DNA of 64,000 bases from Bryum argenteum (GCA_037043015.1 CM073325.1:21307001-21371000); one strand, 5' to 3'. Shown: positions 10,817-23,380, counted from the first letter of the stretch. Notes: generated from the letters alone by a model not told the origin. A program made the numbers and translations.

Positions 10817-13167
10817 GTGTTAAAAGAGAGAAGACTTACTACATCCAAGCAAACTTGCATTTTCCTTTACCAACGGACTTGCTATACAATCGGCCACCGT
10901 TGGTGGCCCAACACATAAATGCTCTAGGTTCGCTAAAGGTGCTAGAGTTAGGGGCCTCTTACACCCTTGCTACCTACAAAACTCTCACTTAAACGCGTCA
11001 TTTACTCCAACTAACTTGACTTTTGGAAGAGTTCATGTTGCCTATTTGAAAACCTGAAAACATTTACACTTTTGGACTTCATGAACTTTTGAATTTTTGT
11101 CATAGTGTGGTAGAAGACTAAATATAGCAAGATTATTTAGCCAATCGGATGGGAAAGGGTACAAATTTAAAAGGGTGCTATATTCAACAACTTATCCTCT
11201 TTCCTTACAATTAGCCAATCTTTTAGCTAGTCAGTTGGGAATGCCCTTACACTACAAATGAGAAGCCTCCGGCCAAATTCTACTTAGGCCTAGGCCATAC
11301 TTGAGAAGTCGATGCTTGAGAAGTCATGGCTTTTGGGTGTATTGTAAAGTGAGAGAAGGACAAAACCTCCCATGTGGAGCTATTTCTAACTTGATATTTG
11401 AGTATAATAAAAGATTGGTTGGATATTTTTAGAGCGATGGCCCACTGGATTTTTAATTAGGCCCATCTCATTGAGATAGGCCTAACTACAATTCTAGGAG
11501 CCTTTTATCATTATGCACTTTTGTTGCTGTGGAGAACAATAGTGTTGTTTATGTTTTTCCTTCTCTTCTCACTTGGCCTAAAAAGTTGAGTGTAAAGTGG
11601 CATTTCTTTGGCTTCTCAATTCCTAAGCCTCCCATTGGTTCTAATGTATCTTCTCTTGGTTTCTCATTTCTCACTTCTAGTCTAAAGCAACTTACGACTA
11701 AAGCACTCCTTAGTTCTTGTTCCATATTCCTCCCTGAATTGACGAGCGACTGCAATGACGAATTTGGATAAAGTGTCGGTTTTGAGGACACTGTCAGTTT
11801 TGAGTGTGCGCTGCATATGCTACGGACGGAGGGCCGGCACGAAGGGGGCGGGGCCGGCGAAGCCCCCCCGAGAGGGGACCCGGCCCAGCGAAAACGCCGC
11901 GTGGGGTCGAAACTCCCTTCCGCTCTGTGTGTGGCTGCGCCTCCGGATCTTCCGCCTCATGAAGAGGAGCGCCTCCCCAACCTCCAGAGTCCACGCCCCT
12001 CCTCTCCCCTTCCATCTCCATCCTCTTCTCCACTCCCCTCTCTTCCGTCTCTTCGTTCACCTCTGTGATCGCTCTACGCTCGGCGTTCTCTGCTTGGGCA
12101 TGTAGAGCAGCGAGGAGTGCCTCCGGCAGCGCTCATCATTATTTCGCTCCATTCCATTGAGTACGTATTCCGGACCTGCTTTGTTAATCGCACTGGGTTC
12201 CATTCCAATCACGTTCTAGTATTATGTGTTGTATCTTTTCGTGCACCACTAGTGTGCATTTATGTCTTGTGGCTTGCGGATGTTGGTAAGAATAAGTGGA
12301 GAGCAGTCACCACCACTGAAATGCATGGGCTGTTTCGGGGAAAAAATCCTCTTTTGTGAAGTTTCGTTTGAATGTGACTTTTGCGGTGGTTCGAGAGCTG
12401 TTTGGTACCTGGGGCGCCATTCTCTGATCATGGCGAGACGGTTTACGTTTAGTGTGGTTAGACCACGGGGTTTATGTTTGTTAGTCTGGTGGGCCAGTGT
12501 CATCGGAGCGTTCAGATCAGGTTTGGATCAGAAGGTTTGAGGAGGTTCTTTGATGATCGGGGAAGGCCAAAGTTCATGGTGTTGTCATTGGTGAGGTTGC
12601 GGACCTGAGTCGGTAGTGTCGTGAACATTTTCTCATGGTCAGTGACCACTTCTAGGGGTGGTGGGATCGAGTGCAGCCTGTTCTCTCGTTGTTTTCGTGA
12701 CTCTGTTTTTTTGAGCGTGGTTGAGCTGTAAGAAAATGAATCATGTAATTTGGATTAGACTGCAATAGAATTGCTTGCATGCGATGGCGCAGTCTGGCCT
12801 GCGCTTGTTCGCATGCAAGAGTTGTCTGCTGCCTTGGATTTGAGAGCGCACTTGTAGGCTGGACGTGCATGCTCTCCCAGGACCTGGGCCAATGTGCAGG
12901 TTGAATAGTGCCGAAACCAGTTCTGATGTCTCGAGAGTTGTAGCAGGCTGACCAGTTCCTTTCCAGACTTGACTTCTTTAAACGGCGGGATTTAAGTCAC
13001 TGGAGTTGTGAACAAATGTGGATTTTTCGGTAGCTCGGCGTCGTGTAGGCATCTCAGACCCCCGCAGAGGTTCTGTCCATATTCTTTTTTCTCGCATAGG
13101 AACGGTCGATTTGCCCTAGTCGAAGAGCCTAAGACCGCATTTCTTATGTAGGATTTTGCACGCTTTG
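10817..13167. other. Non-coding; leader and promoter of the next gene
   Basis: 10817-11750 is AT-rich with no gene. From about 11760 the base composition rises in GC, with a CT-rich stretch (11985-12060) typical of plant leaders. A possible 5' UTR intron runs from the donor GA|GTACGT near 12160 to an acceptor TTCCAG near 13192; this is a guess from splice signals only. AGAGAGAAGACTTACTACAT at about 10827 also occurs at 27243. Confidence 0.4.
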
Positions 13168-15100
13168 ATGAACTTGGTGAACTTGGGTGTTCCAGATATG
13201 GAGACGGAGACGGAGCTTCAGGCGTCGCGGAGGTCTACGGAGCGGAAGTCGGGAGAGAACGGCGGCGTGCATCTGAAGCCTCTGCAACCTCTCCCACAGT
13301 TAGGTAAGGGAGGGCTTTTTAAGCTCCCACATTCAGAGACTGACGACGATGACGACGATGGGAATGACTGCATTTCGCTCAAAGAATGGCAACCCAAAGA
13401 GGCCGGGATGTCTCCTAGCTCGGACGGTAACGGAACCTCTTACAGCGCTTGGCAACCTGTGAAGGAGAGAGATGCCTCTTCCAACGGCGCGCCGGTGAAG
13501 GGCAGCGTGCGGACGCGCCGCATCGGTTACGCCCCTCTCGTCGAATCTAACGGCGATGTCTGTCTTCCACCCTCAATTCACGCAGTCACTCTCCCTAAGC
13601 TTCCTTCACGCCAACCCGAGGAGAATGGCGAAGAAGACGAGGAAGAAGATGATCAAGACAATGGAACGTACGAGGATGGCCTCGAAGATCTCGGAGACGA
13701 GGACGAAGGGGAATCCGCCCTCCATACAATGGAAACAGAGGTCACAGACAACCGTCCGAAAGTATCCCACCACCAGCACAACATCAGTCTCGTGAATGGA
13801 ATTGCCCCGCAACCGGACCGTCCCACAGGTGGAATCGCATTCGACATCAGCCTCGACGACCAAGACGACAGCCGGTCGCGCCGGTCTACAGGATCTAGTC
13901 GCGGCAGCTCGCTGCGAGTCTCTTTCATCAACGAAGTAGTGCTCGACTCTCCGAGCCCACCCAGACACAGCAACAAATCACCGTTCCGCCCGCGCCCAAA
14001 TCAGAGCAAAAGTCCTGCCAAGTCTAAACCAAGCTGGGACAGCTCCGCGAAGATCGGCAAGGCCGCGCCGCCCCCGCCGAAGAAGTTCGTCCGCCCTACG
14101 TTGCACGGGATCAAAGTGAAGAAAGGCCAAGGTGGTGTGATGAAGCAGGCAGTGCGAGCTTCCACGTCGACTTTGGAGAGTGATGCCAAAGCTTATGTTG
14201 TAAGGGAAGGCCGGCCGCGGGAGCCGCGAGAGGCAGTGTCGCGGTCCTGGGATCCGCAGCAGTACGTCGGCGGCGGCGAGTACGACTCTGTCTCGCAGCT
14301 CATATCGAAATCCCTCGTGTCCGAAGACACCAAGAAGGAAGACAATAATAAGAAGGGCGATACTAACGGCGTCTTTTCCAAACCCGGACGCCCTTTCTTG
14401 CATCGAAGCAACGGCGCTGGAAAGAACGCCGGCGATCACGGTGTCACGCAGAACGGAGCTGAGGTAATCATTGATTTTCCCGGTTATGTCATCCTCGTGT
14501 CTTTCAATCACGCTTGCATCGAACGGATCATGTGTACTGAGTTTTTGTGTCGCTTCAGTTATAGAAGAACTTGTTTGGTGCATGTAAGGTAGATTTTTTT
14601 AGAGAAGCGGTAACAGATGTCCTTCATCTTAGGTTTTGAAGCCGAAGGACTTGGGCAATGGCGGTGGCAATGAATCGAAGCTGACAGGGGACATCACCAA
14701 GCTGTTTAGCAAGGCGCTGCGGCGAGCATCCGCCCCGCTGTCGAAGCCGCCGTCGAAGCCGCAGTCGAAGGCTCAACAGCCAGTGGCTGAACCGAAGCCG
14801 CCATCGGCAACTCCGGTAGTGGGCAAAATAGCAAGAGCGAATTCAACGCCGGTGGAAGCTCCAAAAGTGGGCAAGAAGACCCTGGCTCCTCTCCACTCGC
14901 TGGACTCGACTGGCACCAACCAGAAGTACTCGATCGGGAGCTACGCGAGCCTGAAGCTGCTGCAGGAGTGCGCACAGACCGAGAAGACTTCTCCAGCCCC
15001 TGCTTTCAATGCTCACAAACCTCGGAAGATCAGAGACCACGAGCCTCATCGGCATTACTATAAGACCATCTCTAAAACCCTTGATTCAAAGCTCAAGTAA
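13168..15100 (+). CDS. Acidic, disordered uncharacterised protein (2 exons)
   Basis: Exon 1 is 13168-14463 and exon 2 is 14633-15100. The intron has GT (GAG|GTAATC) and AG (CATCTTAG|GTTTTG) borders and is phase 0. The frame is joined cleanly, giving about 588 residues. An alternative start is the ATG at 13198. Composition is strongly biased: a DDDDDD run near the N-terminus, an E/D-rich block (EENGEEDEEEDDQDNG), serine and proline-rich segments, and lysine/proline repeats (SKPPSKPQSKAQ) in exon 2. The C-terminus (DHEPHRHYYKTISKTLD) looks conserved. No domain is recognisable. GC and codon use are higher than in the flanks, which suggests a host gene. The stop TAA (15098-15100) lies inside a consensus donor CAA|GTAAGT at 15095-15102, so the gene could continue in further exons. 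Confidence 0.7.
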
Positions 15101-18100
15101 GTCCAAGTCTGTAATTAGTGCTTGCTAAGATATTTGCTGTAGCTATTAGTCGGGGTCTCAGTTTTCGTACAGCCCAGCTGTATTTTTGGAGGGATGCATT
15201 CTCCTGCGGGTTTGTACCAGCTCGTTCACTTCATTGCCCAAGGATCCCTCAGGCGCTCAGTGTGGAAGTCTTCCTTAGGGCCACACACGCTTCTTTAGTG
15301 CTTCTTCACCTGGTTATACTCTTTGTCCAGTGTCCTGCAATCAGCTGAAACATCATGAGTATTTTTTAATACTTCTGCAGAGGCTAGAGCGGGCGTGTCA
15401 TGTGGCTCTTGACACCGTCGTGGGTTTCTCTCCAGCCGGGGATTAGTTTATAGTGTTAGGAAAAAAGCTAAATGGTGACCGTCTCCCTACAACAACATCA
15501 ACATCATCAAAACATAAAAATCTAGTTCGAGAATATCGTCTCTGTACATATTAGTCTCCTGCCCTTCTGCCAGTGGGTTGCTGCACCATGGAGGTATTCG
15601 TTTGGAGAATGAATCGGAGCTTCATGCGAGATACAATATTTTTTGGAACCCGCCTGCAAGTTTATGAGCGTCGCTCCTCAGGATTTGGAGTTCTTGAAGG
15701 CCAAGAGTAGTGATAAGCGTAAATGCTCTGGATTTCAAGTAAGTGATTTCTCAGAACCCCTCTACCGGCACATTCTTCACCAGGATCAAGTTTTGGAATT
15801 ATGTAGGCATTATGCATATATTCTTAAGTTGTAGATGTAGTTGGAACGCTTTTACAAACCAGGGGCGTAGAATGCACTTGTCTAGAATGTCAAGCCTTTT
15901 AGAATTCTTCCTGTCTCTTATTTCCTTCCGAGTCTTGGTGGCGTTTGGCTCCTGTGAGTATGGATACCTGATTCTGGAGTTTGTGTCTGCTTCATGCAGG
16001 ACTGTTCTGGAAGAGTATACTGGCAGTGTCATGGAGTTTTCGACGGCGTTTTGGATGTACCACATACCTTGCTGGAGCTTTTCTTTGAGCATTTGTTTCG
16101 TCAGGATAACAGACGGGTTGAGAGATCTGATGGTTCGGTGGTGCGGATGATGCTCCGTTCTCGCGCTCTGCTACCTACTCGTTTCAGCCATTAGCTTCCA
16201 GAAAACAATCGGAGAGGTTTTCTGCAGGGAAAAGTCTTCGTTTGTTTCACAATTGCGCATGCCACGGCTGACTGAAACCCACTTCTCTTTGGAATTAGAG
16301 GTGGTTCTGGGAGATGATTCTGGGATCAGGAACCCTAATTTGTACCAATACGGTAGTATTCATTTTTTGAAATCAATAAGTTTACTGCTTTTCAGCTGAT
16401 TTCGTCAAAGATGAGAGTTGTTGGATGAGGTGACAATATTTGGTCAAACCGGTGGGACGCTCCTTGGAATCCGGTGGCACGTCTGTCTATCACTTCTGAA
16501 CTTTCACCCATATTTCTGAAATCAAGAAACTTCATTCAAAATTTGGCGAACCTGGCAATTTGTGGAGATCCATGCTGGCAACTGCATGCTGTTCTTTTCC
16601 CTTTTATCTTATTTTATTGTAGCGACAGAAGCATCAAAAGTAGACAACATCCTGACAAAAAGTTGCCCAAACATGTACACTAAAAATTATATTTAGTGTT
16701 GGATGACAATTAGTGTAGTACCCACCATCATGCTCCAACACTATTGATAAACTTGTGGACAATTAGTGTATTGGGGGCCACCATATCTTAATGGCAGCCT
16801 CCCTTTTAGTCACCAAAGTTGCAAGTTGGCTAACACCAAACCAAAATCTAATACTAAATGTCAACTTCTTCATTTTTCAATTCTTTAATTCTTACTATTG
16901 TTCACAATTGGTGTTGGAATTGACAAATAGAGTTGCTACAATTCTACCCTTGTTGACAATTGGTGTTGTTGTTCGTATTTAGTGTAGTCTATCGATATTT
17001 ACTCAAAAAGTAGATGGTACAAGCATGGCAAAAATAATCCTTTCTTCTTTACATCCCCGTGACATTGTACTTTTGGTAGAATTCCAAAGTTAATGGCAAA
17101 AGGCCTTAAAAAAGTAAAGGATGTTTGGAGTCTAAGTACTATTTGACTTAGAGGATGCCGAACATGATGCCTTTGCTTCTCTTATTACCTCCATTTTTAT
17201 TAATTGGCTTTCTATACTCTTATTCCTAGCTTCCCCTATTAGAGGTAATGAATATTTAGGTGACATTGCTCTCTCAAGACCTTCTTATCGACATTCCAAA
17301 AAGTTCTTCCTTGATGAAGCCAACTCTAACTCTTGTCTTACTAGATGCTCACATGCCTGCTGATAATGCCTCTTTGATAATGGGCAATTCCAGGCTCCTG
17401 CTTCCATGTCCCTAGGATACAACCTTAGGTACTTGTGTCAAAGGCTGGTTGGCCCCAGTTCCACATTTCTCACCTTCCGCTAAAGTCCTCCTGAGCCTCA
17501 ACGCTTTGTCTCTGGTATGCAGGTGTGACAACAGGCCTAGTGTCGCGGCCCTAATTAGTCCCAACTCTTTTTCCTTCATTAAGCCTTACTTTGTAGCGGA
17601 ATCACGGCTCAATTTGTTGGTAGCAACTGATCACAACTTAGCTAACACTGCATATGTCACACACACAATGTTAGTACCACTTGTAATCAAATTGTTTAAC
17701 CCACCTTGACTCCTTCAACTTGTTACCCGGAACTGGTAACCCGGACCTCCCACAAAACACATGGGCATGCCATTTGGTGACACGGGGCGGCCTTCCACAA
17801 ATCCAAGCTTCCAAGGGTGGCACTTCTCACTCCCGAAGCCAACCACCTTCGCATATTGACGAAATCCCATCTAGTCCCCTTCCACTCATGTCACTCACTT
17901 CATTGGCGACACTACCGGGAACCGACACTACTTTTCAAGAGAGCTAGTTTGGAGGGGGACATTTTTCCAACCCAATGTGTCATGATACACACAAGCATCC
18001 CGTAATGCCCAAGGTGCAGGAGTGAGGCCCATTCCAAGCCTCATCCCTTAGAGCCACCCCGACTCTCTTTCGCACCATGTGGAAGTGAAGAAGGAGACCA

Positions 18101-18731
18101 CCCCTCCTCATAGTACTTTATGCGGACTTCGGGGCCCCCCCTTCTCTTGAGGAACTTTCCGTGACACACTTTCTTTTGGAAGACCACCCCTTTTTGCCTG
18201 TGTCTCAAAAACGGCCCGTAACTTCCCCTCGGGCTAGCTCCGAGCTCAGGCATCCAAATAGGTTGTTCAAGCGCATTTTCAACATTTACTCTTTAAGTAA
18301 ATAGCGATAGACTACCAATTTCCCCCAATCAGAGCTTTTCCAAAGAAGGTATGCACCTCTAAACAATTGGTGTCCCAGGTGGCAACATTCATGAGTCCCA
18401 AAGTCCTGACCACTTTGAGGAGCCATATCTCCTAGGCTATTGCTTTGCTCACTAGGCTAAATTCTGAGCATGTGCTATGAGAATACTTGAATCCATGTTT
18501 CATCTTGTTGTGAGTTATGTGATGTGAGACTAACTGGATTCAGTTTTTGATGATGATCTGAGTGTGTGATATGAGAGTACTTGGATTCATGTTTCATCTT
18601 GTTCTGAGTATGTGATGTGAAATTCTGTTTTCAGTATGTGATGGCAGATTATGTTCTGGAATTAGTTTTTGATTATGAAATGAGACTACTTGTGTCCATT
18701 ATTTTCCTGAATTGAAATCCATTGTTTGCAG
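15101..18731. other. Non-coding or unresolved
   Basis: No convincing gene. Short frames around 15640-16190 and 17449-18005 lack homology that I recognise. 16690-17000 has several copies of ATTAGTGT-like words. 18480-18720 is T-rich and reads as the intron preceding the OMA1-like exon. 5' exons of that gene were not found here. Confidence 0.4.
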
Positions 18732-19203
18732 GTGGGTCATGTGGTGGCAAGGCATGTTGCGGAGAAGCTGACACAAGGAATCTGGCTCGGCTTCGTGCAG
18801 CTCATCATCCTCTCCGTCATTTACGTCCCGGGCCTGGTGTCCAGCACCTCAGACTTCCTCACGCTCCCCTTCTCAAGAAGGTAAAGAATCACCCCTCGTC
18901 TTTGCTGTTGTGAGTTTCCCCTGATGCGCGACGTTTGCTTGTGCAGGATGGAGTCGGAGGCGGATCACATCGGGTTGATGCTAATGGCAGCTGTAGGGTA
19001 CGACCCCAGGGCCCAGGCTAGCACCCTCGTTCTACGAGAAGATGGGGCAGATCGGAAAGCAGCCGGAGATGATGCAGTACATGAACACGCATCCGTCCGG
19101 GAAGAAGCACGCGGAGGCGCTGCGGGATAGCGCCACCATGCAGGAGGCGCTCCAGATCTACAGCGACCGGAGTGCTGGCCAAGACCAACTTGGATTTCTG
19201 TAG
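18732..19203 (+). pseudogene. OMA1: 3' fragment of OMA1-like M48 metallopeptidase
   Basis: Two exons remain. The first, 18732-18880, starts after TTTGCAG and reads VGHVVARHVAEKLTQG, then a membrane-like stretch (FVQLIILSVIYVPGL), then LPFSRR. The second, 18947-19203, opens with MESEADHIGLMLMAAVGYD. These match the C-terminal half of plant OMA1, a mitochondrial inner-membrane zinc protease of quality control. GHVVARH carries the second histidine of HExxH, and the EADHIG segment carries the third zinc ligand. The HE pair would lie in an upstream exon that I cannot find. Near 19018 the frame shifts by one base: after GYDPRAQA the family sequence continues (FYEKMGQIGKQPEMM) in another frame to the TAG at 19201. 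Either the fragment is dead or there is an assembly error. Confidence 0.72.
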
Positions 19204-20038
19204 AAACATTTGCCTCGTGAGCTCAGGTTGTCTGTTGTTGTTGTATGGGATATGTTCAAGAGTATGTTGTTACAGTTGTTCTCTCATTGAGAAGCTCTGG
19301 CAGATGCTGATCTTGCTGAGTCTTAAGGGGTCTGCTTCAGGGCGTGTAGTATATCGGTTGTAGAGATTACCCTCTTCAGAACCTCTTGTGATTTTTTTCC
19401 AGTTCAGAGCTTCTGTCCTCTTACAATTGTTTGCTTCAGAATCTGTACGTAGTGTAGTAGGGCTTCATTGTGGCGGCAGTACTAATGAACTTGATTTCCC
19501 CCCATTTAGAAAAAGGTGGGTACCCTTCACATCCCTTGAGTCTCGACTATTGTCGTGTATAGTACCTTACTCCTTACTACATGTGTTACGGTTGTATCTC
19601 CCATCTGGGGAAGGTGTTCATTGATGGGAGGGATTAGGGTAGAGGTACTTTAGTGGTGGAAATAATTTTGTCAAGTTGTTTAGGATAAGTGATGAAGACC
19701 ACATGGATAATTATGTTTGAAAGGAGGGGACCAAGTACTTTGCATATCAATTTCCTTTTATTACTCCGTAATTCTTTAATATTCAGCACCGTGGGTGTCA
19801 AAGTCAGTGATGTATTTTCTCACCGCCGCTGCAACTTACAAATGCTACATATCCACCCATATCTAATAATTAACTACATTTTTACAAAACTTGAGATGCC
19901 TGAGTTAGGAACCCAAACGGTTGAAGTTCTGACTTTTCCAACCAGTGCGTTGCATACAACAGTGACCCTGGAATTTGTGAAGTGCACTCAATGGACACAT
20001 AAGTGGTCGCTAAACGATCTAGGGAAATGGGAAACGGA
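19204..20038. other. Intergenic, convergent 3' ends
   Basis: No gene is visible. It separates the 3' ends of the OMA1-like fragment (plus) and the lectin gene (minus). Confidence 0.5.
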
Positions 20039-22828
20039 TCAGCACGGATAGGACGCGACGAAGATCGACATGACGGCATGGAAGTTGCGGCCTACAGTCT
20101 GACCGAAGTCTACCGCCACCCTCGTGTTCTTGCGCGTCGTTTTCTCCACATGCCGCACACCCGGGGTCCAAAAGCCCTGCGAGTTCCCCAATACCCAGGG
20201 GAGCTGACTTTGGGCCGTAACACTGTTGTCCACGTCCGACAAGATGTAGCACCAATGATTGTTATTGTGCACACCCAACGCCACCAGGATGAACTCGCCC
20301 CTATTGTTATATAAACGCAGCATTCCCCCATTGCCGGTATTGGGAATTTTGAGCGTGTATGAGCCGTTGTTATCGATCAATTCGCCAGACGGATAGGCAA
20401 ATCTCTCGCAGGTATAAAAGAAGTAGCGGGTATCGCCAGTCTGGGTACACGATATATGGATGGTGCAGGAAGTGTCGACAACCACTGCGGAACAGAAGAG
20501 ACAGTGCAAAATGTTTATTGGTCGGACAATTCTCTTTCAACCTTGACGAAGTTATCAACACCTACATTTCTAGTTCCAACACTATGAGTTCAGGTTGCCT
20601 TGTTTATATTAAGAAAATCGGCCAAGAATGAGGATGCTGCGTACCTGGTGGGATATGGATAGACACGACGGCATGGAAGTTGCAGCCCACAGTCCCACCG
20701 AAGTCCACCGCCACCCTCGTGTTCTTGAGCGTCGTTTTCTCCACATGCCGCACACCCGGGGTCCAGAAGCCCTGCGAGTTCCCAAATATTGAGGGGAGCT
20801 TACTCTGGGCCGTAACGCTGCTGTCCACGTCCGTCAAGATGTAGCACCAATGATTGTTATTGTGCACACCCAACGCCACCAGGATGAACTCGCCCCTATT
20901 GTTATATAAACGCAACATTCCCGCATTGCCGGTATTGGGAATTTTGAGCGTGTATGAGCCGTTGTTATCGATCAATTCGCCAGACGGATAGGCAAATCTC
21001 TCGCAGGTATAAAAGAAGTAGCGGGTATCGCCAGTCTGGTTAAACGATACATGGATGGAGCAGGGATTGTCGACAGCCACTGCGGGAATAGACAATACAA
21101 AAATATTTATCATTCAGACAATATAGGCTTTCAACCTTGACGAAGTTATCAACACCTACATTTCTAGTTCCAACACTATGAGTTCAGGTTGCCTTGTTTA
21201 TATTAAAAATATCGGCCAAGAGTGAGGATGCTGCGCACCTGGCGGGACATCGATATCAACGACGGCACGGAAGTTGCGACCCACAGTCTGACCGAAGTCC
21301 ACCGCCACCCTCGTGTACTTGGCCGACGACTTCTCCACATGCTTCACACCCAGGGCCCAATGTCCCTTCGAGTTCTCTACGATCAAGGGGAGCTGACTCT
21401 GGGCCGTAACGGTGCTGTCCACGTCTGTCACAATGGCGCACCAATGATCGTCCATGTACACGCCCAACGCCACCAGGATGTACTCACCCCTATTGTTATA
21501 TAAACGCAGCATTCCCGAATTGCCGCTATTGGGAATTTTGAGCGTGAATGAGCCGTTGTTATCAATCCATTCGCCAGACGTATAGACAAACTTCTCGCAG
21601 GTATAAAAGAAGTGGCGGGAGTCGCCAGTCTGGATAAACGACACATGGATGGAGCAGGGTGTGTCGGCAACCACTACGGAACAAACAATGCAAAAATATT
21701 ATCAGTCTGACAATACTCTTTCAACCTTGACGAAGTTATCAACACCCACATTTCTAGTTCCAACACCGTCAGTTCAGGGTGCCTTGTTTATATTAAGAAA
21801 ATCAGCCGAGAGTGAGGACGCTACGCACCTATGGGGATATTGATAGACAGGACAGCATGGAAGTTGCGGCCCACAGTCTGACCGAAGTCCACCGCCACCC
21901 TCGTGTTCTTGGCATTCGTCTTCTCCACATGCTTCACACCGAGAGCCCAGTAGCCCTTCGAGTTTCCGGCGATCACGGGCAGCTGACTCTGGGCCGTAAC
22001 GGTGTTGTCCACGTCCGTCACGATGGCGCACCAATGATCGTTCGTGTCCACGCCCACCGCCACCAGGATGTTCTCGCCCCTCCTGTTAGCTAAACGCAGC
22101 ATTCCCGAATTGCCGGTATTGGGAATTTTGAGCGTGAATGAGCCGCCGCCGGCGATCCATTCGCCAGTTTTGTAGACAAACTTCTCGATGGTTTGGAAGT
22201 AGTCGAATGAGTCGCCAGTCTGGGTCAACGATAAATGGACGGTGCAGGAAGTGTCGACAACTACTGCGGAACAGACAGTACAAAAATATTTATCAGTCAG
22301 ACAATACTAGGCTTACAACCTTGACGAAGTTATCAACACCTACATTTCTAGTTCCAACGCCGTCAGTTGAGGGTGCCTTGTTTAGGTTAAGAAAATGGGC
22401 CGAGAGTGAGGACGCTGCGCACCTGGCGGTTTGATTGTGGTGATGGAGATGACGACCTGGAAGATACCGTCATCAATCTCACCGAAGTCCACCGCCACCT
22501 TGGTGTTCTTGGCCGACGTTTTCTCCACATGCTTTTCAGCCGAGTTAGGTGCATCCTTGCCCGTGACGGTGGGACCTGCGTCCGTGACGATGGCGCACCA
22601 ATGTTTGGGGTAGTCGCGCACGCCCAGCACCACCAAGATGTACTCGCCCGGAACATTCTTCAAGCGCAGGGTGCCCGAGATGCCGCTGTCGGGCAATCTG
22701 AGTGTGTGCACGCCGTTGCGCTCGCTCCATTCGCCTTTGGGATGGACGCTCTTCTCGACGATTTGGAACGTCTCGGACTGGGACAAGGAGCCCTGCATTA
22801 GAGAAACTCTCATGAAGTAAGGCCCCAT
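20039..22828 (-). CDS. Five-domain fungal fruit-body-type lectin
   Basis: Five exons on the minus strand: 22423-22828, 21829-22263, 21239-21673, 20645-21079 and 20039-20484. All four introns have GT/AG borders and phase 1, and the three middle exons are exactly 435 nt, so they splice to 718 residues without a stop. Each exon encodes one complete domain of the Agaricus bisporus agglutinin type (fungal fruit body lectin). Shared features are FTLKIPNTGNSGMLRL, then a strand with WC (GVHNNNHWCYI in the last two domains), then KHVEK and NTRVAVDFGQTVGRNFHAV. This family binds T-antigen-type glycans in fungi, and orthologs occur in liverworts. The start was chosen at an ATG in strong context (GTCACCATGG). 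The first exon also has an AG and the same phase just upstream (CCCCCAG|TA), so an additional 5' exon is possible. No signal peptide is visible. The intron sequences are also conserved, indicating recent tandem duplication. Confidence 0.85.
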
Positions 22829-22860
22829 GGTGACCACTACTGGGGGAACGTACGAGAGAT
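20039..22860 (-). repeat. Five tandem units of about 590-595 bp
   Basis: Exon acceptors recur at 20484, 21079, 21673 and 22263, a period of 590-595 bp. The intron segment TCAACCTTGACGAAGTTATC is found in every spacer. The two 3'-most units are most alike; the 5'-most unit is the most diverged. Confidence 0.9.
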
Positions 22861-22982
22861 CCGCTAGATCCAAGACCAGATAAACACTCAATGGGGACAC
22901 AAGCCTGAGTCCAACCTATTCCGTTCCGAACTGTATTGCGGAGAGCCGAAGTGTACATTGTGTTATGCCCTCCTGGAGCCAA

Positions 22983-23066
22983 GTGGAGCGATGCAAGTGG
23001 GAAGTGGAGCGATGCACAAGGCTCGTGGAGCGATGCACAAGGCTCGAGGAGCGATGCACAAGGCTC
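22983..23066. repeat. 21 bp tandem repeat, four copies
   Basis: Units start at 22983, 23004, 23025 and 23046 with the core GGAGCGATGCACAAGGCTC; the first is diverged. It lies about 155-240 bases upstream of the lectin start, in its promoter or leader. Confidence 0.88.
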
Positions 23067-23185
23067 GTGAGTGTCGATTGTGAGTTCGTGCAAGTCGATT
23101 ATTTTAGTATAGTTCAGACATGACTTCAAGGACAACCTTGTCGTGGTAAGATTCGCTAGCGAATCGTTCACTGTTCAGGATCCCG

Positions 23186-23380
23186 TTTCTTTTTTTCTTT
23201 TCTTTTTGACACAAATGAAAGGAATTTTATTGCAAGGAGAATCAACTAACAACAAAGTCATGCCAGGACCGGCCACAATCCAAGAACGCCCACCAGGGGT
23301 GAAGAACAGGACTAACCACGAACACGACTTGGCCCAGCAGACCGACATCTCATTCCTAACACAACTACAAGCAGCATAAA
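23186..23380 (-). mobile_element. Likely 5'-truncated LINE 3' end
   Basis: On the minus strand this reads as a G/T-rich tail ending GCAATAAAATTCCTTTCATT and then an A-rich run (plus-strand T-rich 23186-23206). That is the usual appearance of plant LINE 3' ends. No ORF is retained. The call rests on composition and ending only. Confidence 0.4.

Noticed and set aside
11755-12105. Overlapping open frames on both strands in the GC-rich leader
   Set aside because: Low complexity, CT-rich, no start context and no domain; better explained as a 5' leader or promoter.
13168-19203. Fusion of the acidic protein to the OMA1-like exons
   Set aside because: The donor at 15096 leaves phase 2 while the exon at 18732 starts in phase 0, and the proteins are unrelated.
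20003-22801. Plus-strand open frames across the lectin gene (for example 20003-20314, 21222-21503, 21812-22093)
   Set aside because: They recur with the 590 bp repeat unit and are antisense to exons with clear splice signals and family motifs.
22545-23171. A 208-residue minus-strand frame reading through the 21 bp repeat into lectin exon 1
   Set aside because: It is out of frame with the lectin domain, and its repeats derive from a tandem array. It may include leader sequence but is not a supported protein.
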